Shown here: one piece after another, positions 11,481 through 23,229 of the stretch
Layout: each line of letters starts with the position of its first letter
How positions within the stretch are numbered: position 1 is the stretch's first letter
Assembly (NCBI GenBank): GCA_030248225.1
Contig: JASANE010012862.1
Coordinates: forward strand, 24,999 to 88,998
Direction of reading: 5' to 3'
Length of the DNA: 64,000 bases
Source: Trileptium ribeirensis
Taxonomy: Eukaryota > Nematoda > Enoplea > Enoplida > Thoracostomopsidae
Program-made: the position numbers and the translations under genes
Notes under the pieces: generated by a model
Databases searched by the model: none
Seen by the model: only the letters and a program-made list of their open reading frames with translations
Told to the model about the DNA's origin: nothing

Positions 11481-11745
11481 TTATATCTTCGGACTTCGGA
11501 CTTATGAACTAAAAAACTTCGTTTGTTAAACATACTAATGAACAACTGCAAGCTTCCCTCAAGAAACCGAAATATCTAAAATAAAATATCTCAGACTAAT
11601 GCAGACTCGCCTAACGCAGACAAATGTCTCTTCACTAGTATTTATATCTTCGTACTTCGGACTTTTGAACTGAAAATCTTCGTTTGTTACAATGAACTGC
11701 AAGCTTCCCTCACTTACCCAAAATAAAATATCTCAGACAAACTTT
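11481..11745. repeat. diverged direct duplication of about 155 bp
   Basis: Two copies begin TTATATCTTCGGACTTCGGAC (11481) and TTATATCTTCGTACTTCGGAC (11641). Both contain CTTCGTTTGTTA, AACTGCAAGCTTCCCTCA and AAAATAAAATATCTCAGAC. The first copy starts exactly at the outer boundary of the foldback-like element. Confidence 0.75.
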
Positions 11746-13380
11746 AACAAAGTGTAATTTTTCAAAAGATTTGTGAAGTTGTCGTAGTAAAGTTTTGTGT
11801 TGATTTTCGGTGTCGCTTGCGTGTATCAATGCTTCCGACCGCCTTTTGCCGGTGTTCTCGACATACGTTCATCCTTACGCTTCTCATGCTTATAACACAA
11901 TTGGGGCTATTATAGTCAAACAAGGAATGGCCAAAATTAATGCTAACACACTTGAAGTTTTATGGCAAAAACATATTTCGCAATATTGTAAAAGTATATA
12001 TACATTGTATTATTATATACAGTACCTGTTGTTGGTTTTAGAGCTTATAAGGCCCAGTCCCACTAGATTCCACTGTTCTTGCTATTAGTAAGCTATATTA
12101 TCGTACTGGAGTTTCTTGTTTTAGTAAATAGCCGACCCCAGTTTTTCTATATATATATTTCTATATGTACAAGGCTCTGGTCCACTTTCATAGGCAAATC
12201 TTAATCTCGGCTGTAGAGCTCAGCCTAAAGCCAAAATTCTCACCTCTACTATCAACGGTTTGAAATCTTTTGGCAACGTCGACGGAACCCTGCGTGTTTC
12301 GACACAGTATTAGGTGTCTGTCAGTGCCCAATAGCCAGCACTGCAACTAAAATTTCCATTAATAATGCGGAAGATATTTTGCCGGTATTTTTTGAAACCA
12401 TAAAAACAAGAGGATGTCGCCTCCCATTATTGTAGGCAATCATTTCAACGTCATAGAGGTATTCAGATTATTAATGAATATAAAACGGGATGCTGATATG
12501 AGAACTAAATGCTACGCTAGTATTTCGGCTATTGCCCGTTCTGCCGCGTTTCCATTCAAGTTTGCTAGCGTCTGCCAACCCAAACAAAACATATACTCAT
12601 AACAGAAGTTTATGTGTCTTTGTTATTCGTCGTTCCAAAGTTATGTGAGTCCAAACTGTGAAGTGATCAAATTTGTAAACGAATTCAACTCACAAACGTG
12701 TGACAATACAAATATCAATACACAAACATGATTGCGTAGTGGTTTCGATTTTCCAAAAAGCGGTTTTTTCGCTGAATGTAGCAGCGGCTATGTCATTGAT
12801 CTAGCGCAGAGAGTAAGAAATACAGTGAATCAGTTGACCACTATTGGCAAGCTGCTTGTACACCGGATATAGGAGTATATTTGGTAAAATCAATCGTGGG
12901 CTCAGCCCATTTACTACAGCGACCCATGTCACCTTTAGCAGCCGGACATGCGAGTCTGCGCTTTTCCAGAAGTGCCAAACGAGTTTTAGCCATCAGTAAA
13001 CGGTGCGCTGTAAATTAGAGCAGCTCCGATATTGCCAATCAGTCGCTACGGTTGTTTTTGTCCTGCAACTTTCCTTACGAAGGATCGATTTATTTGTATA
13101 TGTTCTGGTTTACTTAGCGGTTATGAATGCATATTCCTGATTCATTGATTAGACAATGATTAGTTACCAATAATCCGACATTGACTTATGTCGCTTGCAT
13201 TGAACTAAAAAGAGAAACACGTTTCTACAAGCATACGATGAAGTTTAAACTTATAATAAAAACACACTGCGACTGATATGTGAATCGTTGTTTCAGAACA
13301 GCCCAACGATCAAAACCGTCAACTCACTAATGCTGGAGTACATTCTGCTACAAATTATGCTTTACAAAATTTACAAATGG
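11746..13380. other. no recognisable gene
   Basis: Unassigned sequence. Small plus-strand frames occur at 11810-12088 and 12414-12602, without family features or convincing splice sites. No RNA gene or repeat was recognised. Confidence 0.4.
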
Positions 13381-14345
13381 AGTCTAATGCCAAATGTGAG
13401 CTACATCTATCCCGGCGTAAGTACCATTTTGTTGACAAATGCAGTCTAATGCAAAACGTAAGCTACATCTATCCTGGCGTAAGTAGCATTTTGTTGACAA
13501 ATGGAGTCTAATGCAAAACGTAAGCTACATCTATCCTGGCGTAAGTAGCATTTTGTTGACAAATGGAGTCTAATGCCAAATGTGAGCTACATCTATCCCG
13601 GCGTAAGTACCATTTTGTTGACAAATGCAGTCTAATGCAAAACGTAAGCTACATCTATCCTGGCGTAAGTAGCATTTTGTTGACAAATGGAGTCTAATGC
13701 AAAACGTAAGCTACATCTATCCCGGCGTAAGTACCATTTTGTTGACAAATGCAGTCTAATGCAAAACGTAAGCTACATCTATCCTGGCGTAAGTAGCATT
13801 TTGTTGACAAATGGAGTCTAATGCCAAATGTGAGCTACATCTATCCTGGCGTAAGTAGTATTTTGTTGACAAATGGAGTCTAATGCAAAACGTAAGCTAC
13901 ATCTATCCTGGCGTAAGTAGCATTTTGTTGACAAATGGAGTTTAATGCAAAACGTAAGCTACATCTATCCTGGCGTAAGTAGCATTTTGTTGACAAATAG
14001 AGTCTAATGCCAAATGTGAGCTACATCTATCCTGGCGTAAGTAGTATTTTGTTGACAAATGGAGTCTAATGCAAAACGTAAGCTAGATCTATTCTGACGT
14101 AAGTAGCATTTTGTTGACAAATGGAGTCTAATGCAAAACGTAAGCTAACTCTATTCTGGCGTAAGTAGCATTTTGTTGACAAATGGAGTCTAATGCAAAA
14201 CGTAAGCTACATCTATCCTGGCGTAAGTAGCATTTTGTTGACAAATGGAGTCTAATGCAAAACGTAAGCTACATCTATCCTGGCGTAAGTAGCATTTTGT
14301 TGACAAATGGAGTCTAATGCAAAACGTAAGCTAACTCTATTCTGC
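13381..14345. repeat. 62-bp tandem array, 16 copies
   Basis: Units start with AGTCTAATGC every 62 bp from 13381 to 14311. Two main variants exist: type A with CCAAATGTGAGC and type B with AAAACGTAAGC. In order the units are A B B A B B B A B B A B B B B B. The distal units carry extra substitutions (CTATTCTGACG, CTAACTCTATTCTG). No unit encodes a protein across the array. Confidence 0.95.
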
Positions 14346-17300
14346 CGTATCTAGGGTTTAGAAAAAACTTTTATTTGATTCTTGATTCTTGCACTTTTAA
14401 ACTGCAAAAGGTCCAGTTGAATTTGACTAAAATAAAATATGAACATATTATAAAAGCCTAGAGCAATAATGGTTCATTCGGAAATATATTATATATAGTA
14501 AAGTTGAATTAATAGTTTAAAGCAATAGGCTAAATTTTGATTAATTAAAGGTAACGATTAAATTATTACCAAATTATATAAATTACCAGCGATTGTAAAA
14601 AAACTAAAATATAGCTAAGTGCAATGCTTTTTATGTATGTCATATCTATAACGCTGCGTGGAAACATGAAGGTGAAATCATGCCATTGCAGAGATATATA
14701 ATTTTTCACACGGGCCACAGAAGCGCAGTCATTACAGTAAAACAGACATGGTCTTGCAGTGAACGGCATATCTTTATACTTCTACTATGTACTAGTACCA
14801 GTTCTGGCCCTAAGGGATCCTAGCTGCACCACCATTTTTCTTGGTGTGGCGCACGGACAACCCCAGCTTCCACGACTTCCCAGGTGAACCACTAGCTGAC
14901 CTAAGGGAATCGCTTAATTTAGCAGGCTACCGGCGGGTTTACTAGGGTGTTCGGCCTGGCTCCTATATTAGCCCACGCATCTAGTAGTATGAAGGTCCCC
15001 CTGAGGGATGGTCAGCCCTAGGCCTGCTCACACGTATTAAGGCTGACACGCCTTTCCCTCATTCTATTCACTGCCCTTTATTGATTGGGAGTTCCTGCTC
15101 CTTGAACCTGGGTACGTGAACCCGGGTTTCGACGGTATCTTTGATTAACCTAGTGAGATCCCTTCTGCTAAAATGATTACTCTAGGGAGCACCTGAGTAC
15201 TGATCCCAGGGCCCTGATTAACACTAGCTGACCTAAGGGAATACTGATCCCAGGGCCCTGATTGGAGTAGGGAACCGAAGCCTACCTGCAGATCCCGACA
15301 CTAGGTCGAGCATTTAATCTGGCTGATTCTCGCCTTAGTAATACCTAGTTAGTTCGTGAGATTTCTTAGCCGATCTAGCTGAAATTTTCCCAGAGTGTTA
15401 TCACAATGAAAACCTTGATCCTGAGAGATTGTGTTCGACCCTAGCTTTGGGAATCTTTTAATCGGCACTAACAAAATGTATCGCTAAGCATAGACTTAAC
15501 ACTCTAACACTTTATTACTTCAAACAATTAATTATATATGTACTCAAACAGATAGACATGATATTTATACAATCATATACTCGTGAGTACCTCGCAGGGT
15601 ACCCGCTACATACTTGCGAGGTGATGTGAATTCCTATAAACATTGCCCTACTACGTAATCAATGATAATTGATGATTAAAAATCATCCCTTCGTACCCTA
15701 AATTGTATTCCCCGTTGGACATGCGTTGGCCTTTTGACAATACGTTAACGATTGTTTCATCAATAATCAGTGGTTGAATGCTCTTACGACACACATGCTC
15801 TGTTACTTTTGTTCAATCAATGCCTGAGCTCTTTTTCCACTCCACGCTCCTTTCAGGTTCAGTTCGTTACATTGAGTCTGAAGTCACCTGCGAGCATTCA
15901 GTGATTACGGTGAACCGGTTCCCTTGTTATAATCGAAAAGCATTCTGCGCCAGGGTAGGAGGGGGAGCGTGTGGCGTTGCCAAAGCGGGAAGCCAATGCC
16001 GCGTCTCCCTAGTTCAGGACGACGTTGCTTGCCTTCCTAGTATTTTAGACCTATGCGTCTGACATGAAGATTGTTCCAACGAGGATCCCTGCCGCGTGTA
16101 CACGGCGTGGGAGTCCGCGTCTAATGATTTTGCTGAAAATCGGAGAAACGTTTTGTTGGTGGGAACTCCTCAGGGCACAGGCTCGACTAAGCTGTGCGGT
16201 CTCGAACAATTTTGCTTGAATTCAAATCAGGCTAATAAGTCGCAGTTTACTCCAACTCACGCCACACCATGGTTTACTGCCTCTCCGGGCATTACTGTTT
16301 CGCGCTGGGTTCCGCAGTCATTTGCAGTAACAGTGTTTTTAATCGAGAGCCTAAACATAAATTACTTTGCGTTCTGAGGCGCCTTGAAAAATTCTCTGTT
16401 TCGCTAAAGCTCGGCTAAGGCGGGAGGACATAACGTACGAAGGGTTACGATACGTCACTCCACATCAGAGTGTCCGAATCCATCCGAATCATAGTTATTA
16501 AAGGTTAAAAGCTGACGCGGTCCTCTAATGTCTCTATACGGCGTGGAGTACCCATCCGAAATTTCCGGTTATGTAACCCTACCCGGTTATGTGAAACACT
16601 CAGGTAAAAACGGAAATTTCGGCAGTTCCATAGGAATCTCCTCTTTTATTATTCATGTAAAACTATCCTATGGCCTGACCTGCAAATGACCACGTCCGTT
16701 TGAGCGTTGTATTCCTCTCGCTTCGTAACCAGCACGCCTTGCACTCGGATGACCTGGAGCCGCTCGCGACCTACCTATCTATAACACGAATCGAACCATT
16801 TTCCTAACTTAAAGGGAATGCGTTGGTCTCTAACGCAACAGACAAAAAGCGTGAGCAGGCACGGAGCAATCTGAGGTCTGTGGGTGTGCGAGCGTGTACG
16901 CCGAGACCGTGGAGGCCCTCAACTATTTAATTAAAACTGACGAAGTTCCCCGCCGTGTCTATACTGCGTGGCGAACTGGTTTCAAGTCGAGTGATCAACT
17001 ACGAAACAAACGAAAATCTCAGGAAATAATACTCGGAATTTAAACGGGGAAGGGTTGATTAAATTTTGTTTGCGCCTAACTAACAACGGGTGCACTCGGC
17101 TGCCTCCAGGTTATCATCAATCGTTTATCGCCTTACCCCTCCCGTGTCCCTGTGTCCTTTCCCCTTCCCAATGTGTTTGCCTTACTACCCTTCACATCAC
17201 TTGGTAACGAATTTTCCCGAGTCTGAAAAACGAAATGCGACCCGGTGAGTGGGGAACCAGTCGAGAGCCAAGAACCTTGTGATTGATTTGAACGCGATTT
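14346..17300. other. mosaic region without recognised genes
   Basis: The part from about 14800 to 17100 is GC-richer than its surroundings. A string with CTAGCTGACCTAAGGGAAT occurs at 14891 and again near 15223, and ACTGATCCCAGGGCCCTGATT occurs twice (about 15199 and 15246), so local duplication has occurred. Plus-strand frames at 15778-16062 and 16096-16377 match no family I know. An inverted repeat of CGAAATTTCCG arms lies near 16556-16622. The region may be old mobile DNA. Confidence 0.4.
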
Positions 17301-17307
17301 CTCATTT

Positions 17308-18045
17308 TTGTCGGGACTTGCTCTTACGGGTGCGTGGAGCATCCGTCGGACGCACCAGCACCCGCAAGGGCAGCGCGGACTAGTAAATTTCGACAATGAA
17401 AAGCACACTAAGAGGGACTCTACGCTGCGTATACACAGCAAGAGCCACACCTGGAAAATTGGAAAGCAAGAAGAAATCGAAAAAGTCAGAACTAAAAAAC
17501 GGGCTAGGAAAATAAAGCTAAATTTTGGCGACAACCGCCACAAAATGAAAAACCGCCGACTCTGCGGCCGCATCTCCCGACTGGTCCCGACGCTGCATTG
17601 GGCCTATTCTTTTTATACTCCGAACTTGCCCCCCTTCGGATTCTCCTTGCTTGTTAGCTTGGTTCCCTAGAAGTTATTTGACAGGAAAATTAAAACTCGA
17701 AAATAAAACTCAATAAACGTATAAACATAGCCCAATGCCATTATCAAGCAGCAACCAAAATGTACATCACTGATCGAGACAGCGCTCTGACAAAACGCTG
17801 TAAACAACTTTAAGCTGGACAGTGGCCGACGCTTGCCAACAAACCCAAAGCCTCGCGCTGGTCGGCGCGGCATTTCTAGAGAGGACAATTATACGAGCGC
17901 TCAGGGCGCCGAGATCTTATCAAGTTTTAAGCCTGTAGTTGTCGACGGCTGTGAGTTATCAGTAGGCGACCGGGAGCGGGGTCAGATCCATGCCCTGGCT
18001 GGTCGCCTAGTGATGAATGAAAATAGAATTTTAAGCATAAAATAA
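17308..18045 (+). pseudogene. unassigned coding-like fragments
   Basis: Two plus-strand frames look more protein-like than their surroundings. The first (17308-17670) is Lys/Arg-rich, with KVRTKKRARKIKLNFG. The second (open from about 17793, ending at 18045) reads DSGRRLPTNPKPRAGRRG followed by an acidic/hydrophobic part and a TAA. The second has no in-frame ATG before its middle. A hairpin (ATGGCCTTTTAGAGGCCAT) follows at about 18049-18071. They could be parts of a decayed retroelement ORF, but no domain is recognised. Confidence 0.2.
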
Positions 18046-18071
18046 ATAGATGGCCTTTTAGAGGCCATTTT

Positions 18072-19578
18072 ATGCGTTAGGAATGATGAAATTTGCGGTC
18101 CCAAGTGAATTAAGGAAATCCTGAGTGGACCCGTGAGGGTGAGCGGCCCCGGTTTTCGACGAAATAATTAGTATTGGATACCGTGGGGTGTAGAGCTCAA
18201 AAACCCATAAAAATTTGGCTAATTTGGTCGATATTTGTTACCTTAAAATTTGGGTGTTTAAACGCATAGTTAGGGATCCATAGGTACTTACGGGTAAGAA
18301 ATAAATTGAGCCGAACACGCCATTTACAAGCCTTATAAATCCCTTATGACAATTAGGCAGGCCCGGTTGGTCTTGATTGCTTGATAAATATGGAAATTTC
18401 ACTTTTGACGCACCTGAATAAAACGAGTTTTCAGCAAATTTTGTCGATTTTCTTCCCCTATAATTCCATTTTTTACACTCCACTCTGCAAGTCAGTTATA
18501 CCATAGCTGCATGCCAGGATAGGTCCTCGAGATCCATATTGTGACAAAATCAGAGTTTTTAAAGTTTATAAAAATTCCGCATGATGCCCTGACCCATCCA
18601 GACACGCAGTACAACATACATTTTTATGATCTACAGTGATAATTAAGACAAGGTTATGCATGCGCATCGGGAACGGCCTTTGGGCACCGAATCAATGAAC
18701 CCGAAAGTAAAAACGTGTAATTTTTGCCCATTGTCCCCGAGCTATCCGAGTGCACAGCCATTTCTCTACACCACGTTATTATAACCTAACATACGATACC
18801 AAAAATTTCGATTGGGGCCGATCGGATACCTGCAAATTGGGTTGACCAATTTATTTCCCATGCGAAAATAATCATGCCCGCGCATGTCAGGCAGGTGGAG
18901 CGTGATTACCGTAACAATTACAAATCATTATAACAACGATACAATAAGAATTGTTTATTGACATTAAATATACATTGCACAGTGTTCGGATCACCCTCCA
19001 CCAGTATCCTGTCGCCCATCCCGTTATGTTGGCCAATTTTGACCCTAATTTTAGATATTTTTCCGAGTTCAGGTATTTTGTTAAAATTCCCCTGAAAATC
19101 TCGGGCTGTTACACTACACATGGAAGCACAGTAGGCGTCCATAAAGTATATTTAACCTTGAGGGACGTAATTAAAATTGAGTCCATGCCATTCTCGATAT
19201 ACTAAAGCCTTAGCACTAAGGCAAACTCGGGGGCTGCCGCCCCCGAACCTTCTATCTAAGTTGTTTTCTCTAACGTAAACACCTCTCAAGGTTACGTGGA
19301 CCAAGTGTAAAATGGAGCGGCAGATACTTGCTGTTTTATTTAGGATAAGGCAAACAATCAGAATTTAGGTCAAGTCCTTTCTTATCGCTAGATACCAACC
19401 TAGCTTATGCCGGCGGTGAGTAGTAACTTACCTCATGCGGTGCACCCCCAGTTGACCCTCCTCTCTCGGACCTTTAGTATGTATATTATTAATGTTGGAA
19501 CAATAAAGAACAATTCGTTTTATCGGGAAAATAATAAAATATAAAAGTTAAAGGATTAGAAAGATGACGTTTGTGATG
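18072..19578. other. no recognisable gene
   Basis: AT-rich sequence with small open frames at 18918-19142 (minus) and 18951-19205 (plus). GC-rich hairpin-like strings (GCCTTAGCACTAAGGC, GGGGGCTGCCGCCCCC) sit near 19206-19242. Nothing identifies a gene. Confidence 0.35.
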
Positions 19579-19790
19579 AAGGAGGATACCTACTTTACTT
19601 CAGCGCCGCTCGTGGCGAAAGGTCTCGGAAACGCAAGATGAAACAAGTATTACAACAACGTTGGCCGATACACCGGAGCTAACGCCAGACAAAATGCGCC
19701 CCGTACTACCACCACCACGCAAGCTTACATCTAAAGGCTCGAAATCAACTGAAATTCCCAAAGAACAAAAGAAAAATAAAAACGAATGAC
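19579..19790 (+). pseudogene. proline/lysine-rich coding-like fragment
   Basis: A frame open from just after a TGA at about 19576 runs to a TGA at 19790. It contains SETQDETSITTTLADTPEL, PVLPPPRKLTSK and a Lys-rich C-terminal tail. No start codon lies near its beginning, so it would be an exon or a relic. Family unknown. It lies 50 bp left of an inverted-repeat element. Confidence 0.25.
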
Positions 19791-19840
19791 CAGCGGTGAT
19801 AAAATAGAGTGTGCGCCTTTTAAGGTATTTTTAAGCGTAG

Positions 19841-20318
19841 TGCGGCGTTCACGTTATAATGTCCCCAACGTTTGGAACCTATGTACACCACACACTGTTG
19901 ACAACAGGGTGTCTTAGACACCCGCATGGTTTTAATAAATTTTTTCAAAGGCAGCTAGTTACGCGTATTACCACTTCTCGATAGTGTCTTCAGGCAATTT
20001 TATCGACAGTGTTCGGAATTATTGAGCAATGTTCATATGGGCTAGATACAAATATCGTAAATTTAGAAACTAACATAGGACAATGGACTAATAAACTGCA
20101 TTAGCTACAGACGGTGTCCGTTATAGTTTATTCGCGCCAAATTGGTAGCTAAGGGTGTGTACGACTGCCAAGAAATAATGTAGTAGCTAGGGGTCTGTGG
20201 TACACCCCGGCAATCGACTTACAATATGGGTAACACCCTGACTGTCTATACGGTAGAGCCGCGACTACAGGGGGTCAAAAGTTCCAAACATCGGGGACAT
20301 TATAACGTGAACGCCGCA
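19841..20318 (+). mobile_element. inverted-repeat element (TGCGGCGTTCACG ends)
   Basis: The left terminus TGCGGCGTTCACGTTATAAT and about 18 further bases are mirrored at the right end by GTTCCAAAC and so on to GTGAACGCCGCA, giving terminal inverted repeats of about 38 bp. Both flanks read TAG, consistent with a 3-bp target duplication. The 478-bp interior has no ORF of note. A diverged second copy in the opposite orientation ends at 52981. The superfamily is uncertain. A 3-bp duplication is seen in PIF/Harbinger, but TAG is not the usual TWA. Confidence 0.8.
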
Positions 20319-20445
20319 TAGACATCAGATAAACTACAAAATTACAAACTGACGCAGTTCATTTTGTATATTTGTCACTATCCTATCTCAAAGAAAAAGG
20401 ATTAACCTTTTCCCGGTAAGAGTCACACGTGTGTAACAGTTCGCG

Positions 20446-20661
20446 CATTGAGACGCGATGCGCAAATTGAGTTAGTCATGTGGCGTCTGTTTGATTGAAG
20501 TTTACCTCCGGTCCAACGGAACAACAAATCGCTCAATAACCTCAAATGAAGCACATTGAGACACGATGCGCAAATTGAGTTATTCATGTGGCGTCCGTTT
20601 GATTGAAGTTTACCTCCGGTCCAACGGAACACCAAATCGCTCAATAACCTCAAATGAACCA
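20446..20661. repeat. 108-bp tandem duplication
   Basis: Two copies start CATTGAGACGCGATGCGCAA (20446) and CATTGAGACACGATGCGCAA (20554), with a few differences. The period is a multiple of three, so a minus-strand frame (20423-20662) stays open across both, with two 36-residue units containing FRWTGGKLQSN. Whether it was ever translated is unknown. Confidence 0.85.
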
Positions 20662-21913
20662 CTTAAATTTTAATAAATATATTTATAAACGATATAGAGA
20701 TATGGCCTGTATAAGCGCAGTTAGCGATCCACAATTGATGAACCACTTACAGAAAATCGCATGTATTATAAGCCATAAACAGATATAGCTGAAAACCTAG
20801 ATATAAATTACTCAGCAGATGCAGGAAGATATGCATTAGTAAGCTTTAATGACCGACTACAATGGAGATTGCTAAAATTCTATACCATGCGACAGATATC
20901 TATAACATGATCTATCAATTAATCCGCGTTTTAACGCAAGATGCATTAAGCACAACTTCCTGAATAACGAAGAGATAATTATATCCTTAAATACGGCACT
21001 AGTTTTGTGAAAATCTGACTTCCAAACATGCAAACGTTCAAAAACTAATTTAACATTGTTAACTATGATAGCCGTTTAATAGAAATCCGATATGTTATTT
21101 TAACGGCATACATGGACGAGATCCAAAGTCCATAGTTCGTGAAAAGTACTTATGGGTTCGGAGCTTACAAGAGGGCAGGGTAAACCTGTCCTACGACCCA
21201 TGGGCATGTATGTAGTAACTACGGAGCTTTGGGACGCAGCAAATCTGAAGCATTACTTTGTACATTGTAAACGATCCGAACCAAATTTCTCGCAATTGGA
21301 CCAGTGTTTTCACATTCAGCAAGCGAATCGCATCAGGCTCAGTACGAGTTGTGTGTCAATCGGGCTGACTCAAACCTGAATTATAATGAATCAGTTTTAC
21401 TGACTCGCTAGAGTCATTTTTTAGCTTAGCCTGAACCAAATTCTTTCTAATTTTTCTGATTCAGCAAACGACACATTGCAATATCGTTTAGCATCTAAAT
21501 ATAGACGACATCAGCAAATAGTAAAACAATATAAATCGTTTAAAAACCAAGATAGCGTGTCGAAAATATTGTGAACAATCATATAACGGTGACAATGCAA
21601 TGGGGCAGTGTCAAGCTGACAGGTTTATGTTTTAATATGAATGCGTCAGTGCTAAAACTAAACTCAGCAAACTGCCGAACTACATACAAGGCGGGTTGCT
21701 CAACTAATAACTATTCACACCACGTCTTCAGCTTGACCAGCCTTATTTTGAATCAAACAAAACAGATATAGATATATCGAAGATAATCCCAATATCTAAA
21801 CTTGCTACATGTTATTGCCAGCCATGCCAGTTATTCGCGCGCTACAATACAATATGTTCTTAATCGCTGATAAAATACTTTGCTAATTAAAATTACTAAT
21901 AACTATTTATTGT
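20662..21913. other. no recognisable gene
   Basis: AT-rich sequence with short plus-strand frames at 21152-21379 and 21571-21771, neither with a known domain. No repeats were recognised. Confidence 0.4.
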
Positions 21914-22189
21914 TTAACCCTCTCATGCCCGTAAGGTCCAAATAGACCCAACGCACATTGCGACTCGTTGTGTTTACTGAGTTTTTTGTATATCGTATAT
22001 ACGTTCGAACGTGCGTTGCTATTCGCTCGCATTGTAAGGTTCCTTAAGGAACCTAGCAACAGCTCTCAGATAGCTCAGTGGTTTGCGTACACAAGTTTCA
22101 CCATACGTTTCGGGTTGGATCCCTGGCGCAGGTTTGAGTTTGTCAAACATTGCGCGAAACACAAATTAATTCTGGCATGAAAGGGTTAA
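21914..22189. mobile_element. inverted-repeat element containing a tRNA-like sequence
   Basis: The ends TTAACCCTCTCATGCC and GGCATGAAAGGGTTAA are 16-bp inverted repeats with one mismatch. Inside lie an 18-bp perfect palindrome (AGGTTCCTTAAGGAACCT, 22037-22054) and a tRNA-like segment (22062-22135). No transposase is present. The flanks are AT-rich, so a target duplication is not certain. Confidence 0.6.
22062..22135 (+). other. tRNA-derived sequence (A and B boxes)
   Basis: TAGCTCAGTGGTT (22071-22083) matches the A box and D arm of a tRNA. GGTTGGATCCC (22113-22123) matches the B box and T arm closely. Their ~42-bp spacing suits a tRNA gene or tRNA-derived SINE head. A complete acceptor stem is not obvious by eye, so a relic is more likely than a working tRNA gene. 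Confidence 0.5.
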
Positions 22190-22485
22190 TTAAAAATTAA
22201 CCAATCGCATAATTAATAACAGTTTATGAGGCAAGATTTCACGTTTATTTCGAAATTGAACCTATCTGGAAAACGATTTATTTTCCAGTATATAAGCTCT
22301 AGAAATTTCAAGATTGATGAACACAATAAACAATATCTTAGGGATTATACACGAGTTAACATCTTAACCCTAACTTGTATATTCAAAATATTGGAAATGC
22401 GCGCCCACGTTTTAATCAACATAAAGTATGACAAAACGGTATGACTATGATAGTAACCAACCCCTCCCCTGTTATTTATATTGCA

Positions 22486-22696
22486 GGAATCTGCCCTGGT
22501 TGTATACGAACCAGAAGCAGCTCTGATTTACAAAATCTTCGTTCCAACCATTATATATAGCCCTTCAACGCTCAAACATTGGCCACTGCAAGATATCGGC
22601 CCATATTTGGGTTATATAATACAATGTTTCACAACCAAAATCATAAAAGAGGAGTATATAACTGAACAGCCTTACCATTTAAGTGATACACCCTGA
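22486..22696 (+). pseudogene. possible HSPA12-like fragment
   Basis: After a good splice-acceptor context (pyrimidine tract and TATTGCAG ending at 22485) the plus strand reads ESALVVYEPEAALIY and stays open to a TGA at 22696. The string resembles the EPEAA motif region of HSP70/HSPA12-type ATPases. The rest (PTIIYSPSTLKHWP onward) is not recognised, and no neighbouring exons were found. It may be an isolated exon, a pseudogene piece, or chance. Confidence 0.2.
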
Positions 22697-23229
22697 CATT
22701 ACCAAGCAACATCAAATCTTCCAGTGTCTATTTATACTATTTTGATGGAGGCTTGGAATGTTTTACGCTTGATACCAGGATACGACAGACAAAATGACAC
22801 CAATTTATAATCACAATAAGCATAGAATTTTCAATTAGATTATTAGGTGACGAAACACATCATTTACAATGGTCAAACTGCAGTATACTTAAAATATTTG
22901 CAATTAAGTTCGCTGTAATATAAACACTAACGTGCTTTCGAGATGACGATATCGATAGTTAAGCACATCATGCAGCCAGCAGTTAATGCTAATATTAATA
23001 CTTGTTTCACATAATTCTGTGCTAGAGCATAGTATACATAATTAGTGTGCTTTTGGAATGTTTAAAAACGATCGTAAAACTGTCGTACGACTTTTCGAGG
23101 CACCAAAACTATGCGTTGGTTTAAATTGTTTCGTTTACCATTTCACGCAACATGTGTTTCGTAGAAATAATTTTCGCCCTAGCGGCGGATGGAACTTGGA
23201 TCGTTTGGCTGCGGCAATAACGCATTTGG

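Noticed and set aside
17133..17573. 146-codon minus-strand frame
   Set aside because: No recognised domain, and it overlaps an equally open plus-strand frame. Composition alone does not support it.
22062..22135. A functional tRNA gene
   Set aside because: A and B boxes are present, but an acceptor stem and clear anticodon arm are not evident, so it is called tRNA-derived only.
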